DNA of 11,130 bases, taken from Caryophanales bacterium (GTDB lineage Bacteria > Bacillota > Bacilli > Exiguobacteriales > Exiguobacteriaceae). The position numbers and the translations under genes are program-made. The stretch lies in the NCBI GenBank assembly GCA_902362975.1, contig CABIYO010000062.1, forward strand, positions 1 to 11,130. Direction: 5' to 3'. The notes beneath the pieces were generated by a model. That model worked only from the letters and a program-made list of their open reading frames with translations, had not been told where the DNA came from and searched no databases. Shown in pieces: positions 1 through 6,556 of the stretch (position 1 is the first letter of the stretch; each line of letters opens with the position of its first letter).

Positions 1-419
1 TCCGTTCTGTCGTCAGTGACTTTGCACCGGCGATGGCGAAGGCCGTCGCACATGTCTTCCCGGATGCGAAACATGTGCTGGATCGTTTCCATCTCATCCA
101 GTTCTTCACGGACGCCCTTCGCCGCCGGCGTCGTTTTTTGAACGAGGCGAAACGTCGACTGACCGATTGGTTGGACCGTTACCAGTCCCATCCTTGCGGG
201 CCTCTGGCGAAGATTGCGAAATCGATCCAGAACCGAGAGGAAGCGATACGTCGAACAATCGTGTCCAGTCTATCTAACGGAAAGATGGAAGGAACGAACA
301 ACAAAATCAAGCTCATCAAACGCCGTGGTTATGGCTATCGAAACCTTGAACGGTTCTTTTTAAGGTTGTATCTAGAAATCGGTCGTTAAAATAGCAACCA
401 CGAGTTATGGTGATGAGCC
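1..419 (+). mobile_element. right-hand end of an ISL3-family insertion sequence
   Basis: The element enters from the left edge of the window and carries the 3' part of its transposase gene. About 30 bases after the transposase stop lies a terminal-repeat-like sequence (about 392-419). Read leftward from 419 it begins GGCTCATCACCATAACTCG, and a GG-C/G-TC start is typical of ISL3-family ends. Just outside, 420-427 would be one copy of the expected 8 bp target duplication; the other copy is outside the window. The element is clearly richer in G and C than the AT-rich DNA it joins. The family assignment rests on the protein; the exact end is inferred. Confidence 0.75.
3..389 (+). CDS. ISL3-family transposase, C-terminal part (5' end outside window)
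   Basis: DDE transposase of the ISL3 family, which moves its element by cut-and-paste chemistry on the terminal repeats. The frame is open to the left edge, so the apparent ATG at 33 is internal and the N-terminal zinc-binding and HTH parts are missing from view. Visible family motifs are SDFAPAMAKAV, then FPDAKHVLDRFHLIQ (the D-x-F-H block with a catalytic-region Asp), and near the end the block NGKMEGTNNKIKLIKRRGYG with the catalytic Glu, followed by YRN. The C-terminus (LYLEIGR) looks natural, so this end of the gene is intact. Whether the whole gene is functional cannot be judged. Confidence 0.9.
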   Translation, partial: RSVVSDFAPAMAKAVAHVFPDAKHVLDRFHLIQFFTDALRRRRRFLNEAKRRLTDWLDRYQSHPCGPLAKIAKSIQNREEAIRRTIVSSLSNGKMEGTNNKIKLIKRRGYGYRNLERFFLRLYLEIGR

Positions 420-567
420 TAAATAGTATTTTTTTCTTAATGATTTCTTCTAGTATTGATGAAACAGCAACATTTTCTTCACTTAGCTCAAAAACAAAAT
501 TAAAACATAATGTTTCGTAATTAAAACGTATTGAGGACTTAGGCGTGTACGAAATTGAAGTCTGCAC
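420..567 (-). pseudogene. short ORF behind the regulator, truncated by the ISL3 element
   Basis: A GTG start (567) follows the regulator stop codon by 14 bases, and the excellent ribosome binding site AAAGGAGATC overlaps that stop (573-582). This points to translation in one operon with the regulator. About 49 native codons can be read, starting MQTSISYTPKSS and containing the stretch ELSEENVAVSSILEEIIKKK, which may form helix. At about 419 the frame runs into the insertion sequence and goes on inside it to a stop at 316, so the original C-terminus is lost. There is no signal peptide or hydrophobic core, so it does not resemble the secreted pheromone precursors that often follow RRNPP regulators. 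No family recognised. Confidence 0.55.
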
Positions 568-581
568 TTATTGATCTCCTT

Positions 582-1877
582 TTACAGTAGAATGTCCATT
601 TTCTTTTTCTTATGGTCCAATTTATCTAAAATTTGATAATATGTTTCTGCTTCTGAATATTTCTTCATTTCGAAACAAACTTTTATCATTTGTTTACATC
701 CTGATATAACTTCTGTTGTAACTTCTTCATCATCAAATAAAGCTAAAGCTCTTTCATAATATTTATAACTTTCTCTCAACTTCTTATTTGTGTAAAAAAC
801 TTCTCCTAAGATCAAATAAATTGAAATTTGAAAATTAATCGGTTTATTTTCAATAATATTATCAGCAAAATCTTTGATGATGGTTAGTTCTCTAGTACTT
901 CTATATAGCTTTAATAAAGCTAAATCTACCATATGCATTCCTTTTTCATGGCCTAGTTCTAAGAAAAGTTTTCTCGCTCGTTCCAAAAATTCCTCTGACG
1001 CATCCCAATTTTTAATCTCATAATACAATATTCCAATATTATAATATATGGTGGCAATCTGATCTTTATCTTCTCTTAATTTAAAGTAATTAAGGGCTTT
1101 TTCATTTTCAATTACAGCGTCATGCCATTTAGAAATTTCTTTATAGCAAACAGCTAGCAAAAGTGAAATATTCCCATACTTATAAAAAATGCTCAGTTGT
1201 TCACTGTGTCTTTTTGCTTCTTCTAAAAATAAGATAGCAGAAAATACTTCTCCAATTTTAGTATGGTTTAAAGCTAATAAATAAAGATTATTTATTTTCA
1301 AAACTCCGTTAATATGACTATATATAATTTCACGATACGCTTTGTTTAATACATTAAATCCTTCTTCAAACTCTTCTGAATTAATATAATGACTGCCCAG
1401 ATCATTTAAAGTTCGAATTTTTTTTTCAGTTAAAGATGTGTTGTTATAGTGCCTTAAACTTTCCAAATAGAATTTTCTTGTTTCAATTTGATTGCCTAAA
1501 TATTCTTCGATTTTAGCTTTAGCCCAAAAGTATGTTCCTTTATCACTCTCATTAATTCCTTCAACAAATATATCTACGCTTTTTAATTTTTCAATCGCAA
1601 AGTCAATAGCATCTGTCTCTAAATGAGATTCTAATAAATAAATACTTTTTTTTATCTCATTTAATTTTTGCATATTTGTATTTGGTGTTTTATACAATTC
1701 TTCCTCAGCACAGTTTAGTTTTTGAGCTAATCTTCTGACAGTTTCAGCAGTTGGAAGTACATTTCCCTTTTCAATTTGACTAAGATAGCTTCTTGAGATA
1801 ATCCCATTGGATAGTTCTAACTGAGTCAAGCCATTTTTTTTACGCAGCTCCTTAATTCTTAAGCCAATTTCACTCAT
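582..1877 (-). CDS. helix-turn-helix / tetratricopeptide regulator (RRNPP-like)
   Basis: A cytoplasmic transcription regulator of 431 residues. Residues 1-60 form an XRE-type HTH (GLRIKELRKKNGLTQLEL, then ISRSYLSQIEKGNVLPTAETV). The rest is helical and repetitive, with TPR-like units such as IATIYYNIGILYYEIKNWDASEEFLERA (shown here in part: YYNIGILYYEIKNWDASE) and a C-terminal KYYERALALF. HTH plus TPR in about 430 residues matches the layout of NprR-like RRNPP regulators, which bind short peptides, but a peptide ligand is inference only. I chose the ATG at 1877 because AAGGAGGA sits about 9 bases upstream; the ATG at 1907 has no such site. It is divergent from the exporter gene and probably controls it. 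The gene is very AT-rich, suggesting recent acquisition with its partner. Confidence 0.85.
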   Translation of the reverse strand: MSEIGLRIKELRKKNGLTQLELSNGIISRSYLSQIEKGNVLPTAETVRRLAQKLNCAEEELYKTPNTNMQKLNEIKKSIYLLESHLETDAIDFAIEKLKSVDIFVEGINESDKGTYFWAKAKIEEYLGNQIETRKFYLESLRHYNNTSLTEKKIRTLNDLGSHYINSEEFEEGFNVLNKAYREIIYSHINGVLKINNLYLLALNHTKIGEVFSAILFLEEAKRHSEQLSIFYKYGNISLLLAVCYKEISKWHDAVIENEKALNYFKLREDKDQIATIYYNIGILYYEIKNWDASEEFLERARKLFLELGHEKGMHMVDLALLKLYRSTRELTIIKDFADNIIENKPINFQISIYLILGEVFYTNKKLRESYKYYERALALFDDEEVTTEVISGCKQMIKVCFEMKKYSEAETYYQILDKLDHKKKKMDILL

Positions 1878-1913
1878 AATTTGGATTCCTCCTTGTATTT
1901 TTTTCAAATCAGA

Positions 1914-1945
1914 AGTATAATCCCCTTAACATAACTTAACTTATC
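1914..1945. promoter_or_regulatory. overlapping divergent -10 boxes and repeat-rich operator candidate
   Basis: The two divergent genes share a 114 bp spacer. The top strand has TATAAT (1916-1921), with a weak TTGTAT 17 bases upstream (1893-1898), facing the exporter. The bottom strand has TATACT at 1914-1919, facing the regulator; no good -35 box is seen there. The two -10 boxes overlap, so polymerases would compete. Directly beside them lie four tandem 5 bp units, TTAAC ATAAC TTAAC TTATC (1926-1945), and a related inverted sequence, GTTATTTTTGTTAA, occurs at 1964-1977. This is a plausible operator for the regulator, but the assignment is by eye. Confidence 0.4.
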
Positions 1946-1991
1946 AATAAAAAAATTTCAAATGTTATTTTTGTTAAAAGGAGAGGATCTT

Positions 1992-3245
1992 ATGAAAAAA
2001 TCAATAGTATTTCTCAAAGAATTAAATTTTCTTGTTCTTTGTACTCTTATGCTAAACTTTGCAATATCATTTTGCCGTTTTATGACAATGCCGTTTCTAA
2101 TTATTTATTTCAGTAATAATACAAACTTAGAGTATCAACAGATCGGAATTATCATTGGGCTTTCATCTCTTAGTTCATTACTTTTTGCATTGTTAGCAGG
2201 GAGATGGACCGACAAAGTAGGAGCTAAAATTGCTCTTCCAGTTTCCTTAATAATTCCAGCTGTTTCATTCATAGGCTATCTTACAACTTCAAACTTCTAT
2301 TTGCTAAGTATATTTTCAGCGGTTTCTGGCTTCTCATGGGCAATATATAATTCGAGTAATATGACGATTTTGGCCAAATTTTCTAATGAAAAGAAAGAAG
2401 AAGTTTTTGGTTTGAACTACTGGTTATTCAATTTAGGTGCGGTCTTAGGCCCTATTCTCGGAGCAAACTTAGGTGCCGGCGATTCACAATTTGTTATTTA
2501 TATTTTTGTAATCACACTTATATTATCGAGCCTAGCCCTTTACTTTACATTTTCACGGAAAAAAATTGAAATTGATCAATCTTCAAATATTGATTCTCAA
2601 TCATTTATTAATACGTTAGGAAGTCTATTTTCAAAAAAATCGATAGTTTATATGTTGATTGCGTATTTTTCACTCTTTTACGTACAATCTCAACTTGAAA
2701 CAAATGTAGGTCTTTACCTCAAGGATACGTTCGGAGAAATGGGTATCAAAACTTTTGCTTACTCACTATCATTAAGCGCTTTTGTTGTTCTATTTTTCCA
2801 ACCTTTATTTATATTATTATTAAAAAAACGAAAAGACATTTCCGTATTCTTATTAGGTACCCTTTTAACAATCATTGGAACGACATCATATCTGTTTTTT
2901 GATACACCACTTTTGTTATTGATTCCGATATTACTAATTTCTTTAGGAGAAGTTGTATACACACCTAAACTGCAGGCACTTGTAGCGAATTTAGCAGAAG
3001 ATGGTTCAGAAGCCACATACTTTTCACTATTGAATATGAGTGGTAATCTTGCATTCTTTATAGGCCCTTGGTCTGGAGCACTTTTGATCCAACAAAATAG
3101 TTCATTACTCTTTGGAGCAATGACTTTGGTTGGGATTATGGGTGGAGGTTCAATGATACTAAGTTATTTAGCTTATAAAAAGAAAAACACTTATTCTTCA
3201 AATCCTAATAATTTTGAGACAATGTACGAAAATAAAGTTAACTAA
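1992..3245 (+). CDS. major facilitator superfamily exporter
   Basis: A 417-residue integral membrane protein with about 12 hydrophobic segments, the normal size of a drug/H+ antiporter-type MFS carrier. The conserved motif A, GRWTDKVGAK, lies in the loop after the second helix (residues 70-79). The LGPILGANLG stretch in helix 5 resembles the motif C (antiporter motif) of MFS efflux pumps. A polar cytoplasmic loop between helices 6 and 7 contains SRKKIEIDQSSN. The ATG at 1992 is preferred over an in-frame one at 1962, because AAGGAGAGG sits 5-8 bases ahead of it. Divergent from the HTH/TPR regulator, so export of a small compound under its control is the natural reading; the substrate is unknown. 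Confidence 0.88.
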   Translation: MKKSIVFLKELNFLVLCTLMLNFAISFCRFMTMPFLIIYFSNNTNLEYQQIGIIIGLSSLSSLLFALLAGRWTDKVGAKIALPVSLIIPAVSFIGYLTTSNFYLLSIFSAVSGFSWAIYNSSNMTILAKFSNEKKEEVFGLNYWLFNLGAVLGPILGANLGAGDSQFVIYIFVITLILSSLALYFTFSRKKIEIDQSSNIDSQSFINTLGSLFSKKSIVYMLIAYFSLFYVQSQLETNVGLYLKDTFGEMGIKTFAYSLSLSAFVVLFFQPLFILLLKKRKDISVFLLGTLLTIIGTTSYLFFDTPLLLLIPILLISLGEVVYTPKLQALVANLAEDGSEATYFSLLNMSGNLAFFIGPWSGALLIQQNSSLLFGAMTLVGIMGGGSMILSYLAYKKKNTYSSNPNNFETMYENKVN

Positions 3246-3248
3246 TTT

Positions 3249-3294
3249 AAAGCTCAAAAAGAAGTTAGCTTTTATTAACTTCTTTTTGAGCTTT
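3249..3294. terminator. bidirectional intrinsic terminator
   Basis: A perfect 19 bp stem (arms 3249-3267 and 3276-3294) with an 8-base loop lies three bases after the exporter stop codon. The arms begin AAAGCTC and end GAGCTTT; the A-run at the left and the T-rich tail at the right (TTTATTTAT) let it work in both directions. It therefore ends the exporter gene from the left and the monooxygenase remnant from the right. Confidence 0.85.
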
Positions 3295-3296
3295 AT

Positions 3297-3530
3297 TTAT
3301 TTAGAATTTTCCAACCCTAGATTTAGTCTCAAATCTTTAAATTCATATCGTATTTTGTAAAGACTATTCTTTTGTAATTCTGGTACGACTAAATCTACAA
3401 AATCATTTAATCCATCAGGAAATAGAGCAGGCATTATATTAAACGCGTCTGCAGCCTCTTCATCAAGCCAGGTTTGCATTCTAGAAGATAATTCGCTAGG
3501 CATGCCAATAAAATACCCATGTCCATTGTG
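3297..3530 (-). pseudogene. C-terminal remnant of an FMN-dependent (NtaA/SnaA/DszA-type) monooxygenase
   Basis: About 75 residues match the end of bacterial luciferase-like flavin monooxygenases of the NtaA/SnaA/DszA group. The remnant starts around GHGYFIGMPSELSSRMQTW, which is like the usual FVGTPEQVAD..W block, then has AADAFNIMPALFPDGLNDF, VDLVVPELQKN, and closes with LRLNLGLENSK. Family members have about 430-460 residues, so roughly five sixths, including the flavin- and substrate-binding barrel, is missing. The frame stays open upstream to an ATG at 3662, but that part has no relation to the family and overlaps the opposite-strand YcxB-like gene. Not expected to be functional. Confidence 0.75.
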
Positions 3531-3566
3531 TATTGCAAAATACACATCGGAAAGTATTACTATTTC

Positions 3567-3881
3567 GTCACGCTTCGTAAACTTAAACTTGCGTATAAAA
3601 ACAATACAAGATGGCCACGGGATGTGACGTTGCAGTTCCATGAAACCGGGGTTCACGTACACTCTTCTTATAAAAGTGGGACCAAAAAAACTGATGTGCC
3701 ATGGGATTCAATTAAAGACGTTGGTGAAGACGAGTGGCACCTCTTCTTATACTATGAAACGAACGAGGCAATCATTGTTCCCAAAATCATTCCTACTTTG
3801 ACTGAAGCAGAAAATATGGCGTATCGTGATTTGATCGAACAACGCTTGAATTATGATTTTAAGAAAAATGGAATGTCTTGA
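3567..3881 (+). pseudogene. C-terminal remnant of a YcxB-like protein
   Basis: About 100 residues resemble the C-terminal cytoplasmic domain of YcxB-like membrane proteins. These usually have about 160-180 residues, with two N-terminal helices followed by a small beta-rich domain. Visible family features are DVTLQFHETGVHVHS, then the turn to DVPWDSIKDVGEDEWHLFLYY, and IIVPKIIPTLTEAENM near the end. The two N-terminal membrane segments are absent, and the sequence upstream belongs to the opposite-strand monooxygenase remnant. The ATG at 3519 has no good ribosome binding site. The 3' end looks intact. The function of the family is unknown. Confidence 0.6.
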
Positions 3882-3965
3882 GCTATTTATACGAATGCTC
3901 AAATGTTTCATAACTCACAAGGAACCTAGAAATAAACATAAAACTGAATAAGTATGTCAACGTGG

Positions 3966-4008
3966 CCTGCCAAAAGATAAAACTGTGATTCGTTTATCTT
4001 TTGGCGGG
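3966..4008 (+). terminator. intrinsic terminator behind the YcxB-like remnant
   Basis: A 16 bp stem (3966-3981 with 3993-4008, one G-T pair) starts CCTGCCAAAAGATAAA and has an 11-base loop. It is followed by TTTCTG, a short T-run. It lies about 85 bases after the remnant's stop codon and would end rightward transcription. Confidence 0.6.
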
Positions 4009-4110
4009 TTTCTGTATAGCTTAAAAACAGTGGGCCCAAAATTCTAAAATGTGAAGTTGTCATAACTGATAAAGAAACGTAATACTCATTCTTTGAAGTG
4101 TTGAAGTATT

Positions 4111-4356
4111 CTAATGTCCTAAATAACGTTTCAACATTAGAAAAGACATTATTGAGAAGATAGAATCAAGTGTGCAGATTATGCCTTGACAGACCAGCTT
4201 AGGAAATCTGATAACATTCCTCCATTTTTGGACATCCTTTTTATCCAATGAGTAATTAACTTGCACGATTTTGTAAACCCGACCATAAAAACACCCCATA
4301 ATAATTGGATTCTTATGTCCAACTATCATGGAGTGTCTCAATTCGAAGAATAACAT
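4111..4356 (-). CDS. small ORF of doubtful coding status
   Basis: An 81-codon ORF lies 25 bases downstream of the PIN-domain gene on the same strand. The predicted product has an uncharged stretch, HKNPIIMGCFYGRVYKIVQV, and a hydrophobic end (CTLDSIFSIMSFLMLKRYLGH). No good ribosome binding site precedes the ATG at 4356 or the internal ATG at 4329. I recognise no family. It may be a remnant of a decayed gene, like its neighbours, or chance. Apart from this ORF and the hairpin at 3966-4008, I see nothing in 3882-4380. Confidence 0.2.
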   Translation of the reverse strand: MLFFELRHSMIVGHKNPIIMGCFYGRVYKIVQVNYSLDKKDVQKWRNVIRFPKLVCQGIICTLDSIFSIMSFLMLKRYLGH

Positions 4357-4380
4357 TTCTAATTATTGATTCGTTAAATC

Positions 4381-5508
4381 TCACAATTCTTTTTTTATTT
4401 TTTTAACATCACTGTATTTCATTTCTTTTAATTCTTTTATTTTGATCGTATAAGGAATCCGCTCTTCTGTATCAACAATAAACACCGATGTTTGCAGCTC
4501 AATCAAATCATCTAACTTTCCTTCCACCTCAATCACGCCCTTATGCCGCTGTTTTGGGGGCACTTTCTCAACACTACCCGTTGCAAACACATGTTCATCT
4601 TCCCGACCCTTGAACTTCACATAAATTTGATCAAGGAACAATTGGTTGCTGTATTGGGTTTGTTTACGCATTTGCTTAATTCGTTGCCCAATCTCCACTG
4701 GTTTGGTATCAAGCTCTAATGGACGGTCTGGGTTGTAAAATGCGTAAATCGAAGACGCTTGACGGTTCATAATTTCATAATGAATATAAAATTTATCGTC
4801 TAGAGGTGATTGATAAATCAATTGCGGGGTGATTGTGATCTCTTCATTCAAGGTCACACTATCTACCTCAGCAACAGAAGTTTTAGTTGGTGAAAAGAAG
4901 AAGCCGAGAATTATGAAGAGGACAATTATTCCAATCCCTATTTTGATCACATTATTAATAAAACGTATCACTCGCCTTGGTCCACTGAGTTTCTGCGTTT
5001 TTCGTTTATGATTCATTTGTTTTTGATCCGCTCGTCGTTTATTTTGAAATGCTTCTAAATCAAAATCGATGACATTCAAACCCTTTGATTTCGCGAGAAG
5101 TTTTGCGCCACGGTCAAACGTCAAGAAGATGACATTCTCTCCTGTCTGATCGCGATAATGAAGATAATTTGCTATGATTTTTTCATCTGGACTAGATGAT
5201 AAATGATACGTCTCATATGTAGCAGCTGGTGGTAAATCGATAATTTTACTATTAGACACATCCATAACACGAAGTCCTTCTCTCGCCTCAAAACTACGTC
5301 GCTTTTGATCTGGAGATGCGTTATCAGAAGTTTTTTTCAAATTATCAAGTTCATTAAACACTTGCTTGGATACTAAAATCGTCTCTTTATCAAGATGCTC
5401 GAAAAGATCTGGGGCATTCATTAAGAAATTGGTGTCTGGACAAAATGTATATCCTTTTTTCAAGTAAGGTTTTAGCTGTTTATATATTGCTTTGGTTGAA
5501 GATAACAT
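4381..5508 (-). CDS. membrane-anchored PIN-domain protein
   Basis: A 375-residue protein with three parts. Residues 20-155 are a PIN nuclease-like domain, with the usual acidic pattern in place: D25 in FCPDTNFLMN, E53 in VFNELDNLKK, D108 in SSSPDEKIIANY and D132 in IFLTFDRGAKLLAKSKG. A basic linker (about 157-181) follows. One strong transmembrane helix spans about 187-205 (IKIGIGIIVLFIILGFFF). Residues 210-375 are a mostly beta-rich, charged domain with no cysteines. Positive-inside logic puts the PIN domain in the cytoplasm and the C-terminal domain outside. The start at 5508 is supported by AAAGAGG six bases upstream. PIN domains are metal-dependent ribonucleases, often toxins, but no antitoxin gene is adjacent. 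RNA cleavage is inference; the sensor-like layout is unusual. Confidence 0.8.
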   Translation of the reverse strand: MLSSTKAIYKQLKPYLKKGYTFCPDTNFLMNAPDLFEHLDKETILVSKQVFNELDNLKKTSDNASPDQKRRSFEAREGLRVMDVSNSKIIDLPPAATYETYHLSSSPDEKIIANYLHYRDQTGENVIFLTFDRGAKLLAKSKGLNVIDFDLEAFQNKRRADQKQMNHKRKTQKLSGPRRVIRFINNVIKIGIGIIVLFIILGFFFSPTKTSVAEVDSVTLNEEITITPQLIYQSPLDDKFYIHYEIMNRQASSIYAFYNPDRPLELDTKPVEIGQRIKQMRKQTQYSNQLFLDQIYVKFKGREDEHVFATGSVEKVPPKQRHKGVIEVEGKLDDLIELQTSVFIVDTEERIPYTIKIKELKEMKYSDVKKIKKEL

Positions 5509-5531
5509 TATAGGCCTCTTTTCATAAAAAA

Positions 5532-5537
5532 ATTATA
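5532..5537 (-). promoter_or_regulatory. -10 box candidate for the PIN-domain gene
   Basis: The bottom strand reads TATAAT here, 24 bases before the start codon. No convincing -35 box stands 16-18 bases further upstream (the best is TCAAAT), so the call is tentative. Confidence 0.3.
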
Positions 5538-5760
5538 ATGTGAATTAAAGTTGAATTTGATGAGATTGAAAAAATGTATGCTTACGTTTTCGTAATGATA
5601 AAAAAATAGTATTTAATCCTTACTTATTACACACATAGATTATAAATGATATTGCATTTCTTATTTCGAAAAAATGAATAATTATGGAAATATGTTTTTT
5701 GAAATCAGATTTTTTTGGAAAGCTTAAACTGTTTTCTTGCATCTGAAGCACTACGCAAGT

Positions 5761-5918
5761 TTAAAACTCAAATGTTACAATACATTCACCTTCTCCCAAT
5801 GTACTTGTGTAATATTCAACTGGAACAAAATACTTGTTCTATAGTTCTGATCTATACCATTTGCTTGTAGCTCTTTCCCTTTTTCAATAAGTAGAAGGAT
5901 AAAGTTCTCTCTAGACAT
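5761..5918 (-). pseudogene. frameshifted remnant of a small unknown gene
   Basis: Reading leftward, an ATG at 5918 opens MSRENFILLLIEKGKELQANG up to about IDQNYR. A different frame then continues with KYFVPVEYYTSTLGEGECIV and ends TFEF-stop at 5761. Both pieces look protein-like (amphipathic helix, then beta strands), but no single frame joins them: the span is 158 bases, not a multiple of three, and the second frame has a TAG just before the join. A further short piece, PKVEKIYTG, is readable at about 5955-5985, suggesting that decay extends upstream. The ribosome binding site is weak (AGGT). The Y-F-V-P-V-E-Y strand recalls effector-binding (GyrI-like) domains, but this is too little for a call. 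Confidence 0.4.
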
Positions 5919-6165
5919 ACCTGTCGAAGTTATTTGTCTTTTTATTAATTAACCAGTGTAAATTTTTTCAACTTTCGGTCTGTGTTGATATGGGATTAAT
6001 CAGGTCGTTATATACAAACATATGAAAATTCGTGCACAAAAATATGAAATGAACTTTTCTATCCTACACTTTTGTTGACTGACTCCGTCTTTATATCTAC
6101 TCTTTCCAATCTAAATCTTTTTATGTTAATTCTTCTAAGAATGACTAACGATTTAAGAATTAAGT

Positions 6166-6205
6166 GATTCCTAAAAGTGTGCGCCGGCGCAGACTTTTAG
6201 GAATC
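6166..6205. repeat. 40 bp near-perfect palindrome with GC core, copy 1
   Basis: The arms start GATTCCTAAAAGT and end ACTTTTAGGAATC, around the core TGCGCCGGCGCA. The only break in symmetry is a G facing a G (6179/6192). A run of seven T follows (6206-6212), so on the top strand it could also act as an intrinsic terminator, but no intact rightward gene lies upstream. Its inner 24 bp (6174-6197) equal those of the second palindrome (6441-6464) except for one base. Either a terminator or a protein-binding or recombination site is possible; see findings. Confidence 0.85.
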
Positions 6206-6433
6206 TTTTTTTATTTTCAATGAACAAGTAAATTTCAGACACAATTTAAAAAAATTGAGTTTTAACATTGGTACATCTCAAAACACACTAAGGTCACTTT
6301 TTATTTGAAACAGAAATTCTAATGCAAGAGCGTTGATAAATCATGATGCTTAGTTGTTTGCAATGCGTCCTTAGTCTCTATGACTTTTAAAGACAGAATG
6401 AAAGGATAAGAAATCACCTTACTCACAATGTTA

Positions 6434-6471
6434 TTATTTTAAAGTGTGCGCCGGCGCACACTTTAAAATAA
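6434..6471. repeat. 38 bp perfect palindrome with GC core, copy 2
   Basis: Perfect dyad with no spacer: arms TTATTTTAAAGTGTGCGCC and its reverse complement meet at 6452/6453. The GC-rich centre stands out sharply in AT-rich DNA. It lies 85 bases upstream of the start codon of the 478-residue gene, on the promoter side, and its T-run is too weak (only AT-rich outer arms) for a good terminator. It is 267 bp centre to centre from the first copy. The position suggests an operator, centromere or similar binding site. Confidence 0.85.
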
Positions 6472-6524
6472 ACATACGGTATTTGAAATAATATAAATTG
6501 GACAAAAAAATCTGCCCGAACTTG

Positions 6525-6533
6525 TGCTATATT
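6525..6533 (+). promoter_or_regulatory. extended -10 promoter candidate for the 478-residue gene
   Basis: TGCTATATT is an extended -10 element (TG-n-TATATT). No good -35 stands at the proper distance, which extended -10 promoters can tolerate. A start near 6540 would give a leader of about 17 bases that holds little more than the ribosome binding site. Tentative. Confidence 0.3.
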
Positions 6534-6556
6534 TATCCTTAGAAGAGGTGATCAAT

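Noticed and set aside
420..567. Secreted pheromone precursor for the regulator
   Set aside because: The product lacks a basic start followed by a hydrophobic core, so the usual precursor signature is not present.
2759..3016. Leftward 85-codon frame inside the exporter gene
   Set aside because: It lies wholly within a strongly supported membrane protein gene and its product has no recognisable features.
3519..3566. N-terminal part of the YcxB-like reading frame, and the matching upstream part of the leftward monooxygenase frame (3531-3662)
   Set aside because: Each is the other remnant's territory read on the opposite strand and has no family resemblance, so both are treated as chance open frame.
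4829..5011. Rightward 60-codon frame inside the PIN-domain gene
   Set aside because: It is the complement of the transmembrane and linker region, without a ribosome binding site.
5574..6060. Very short rightward frames (for example from 5574 and 6022)
   Set aside because: Fewer than 20 codons, with no ribosome binding site.
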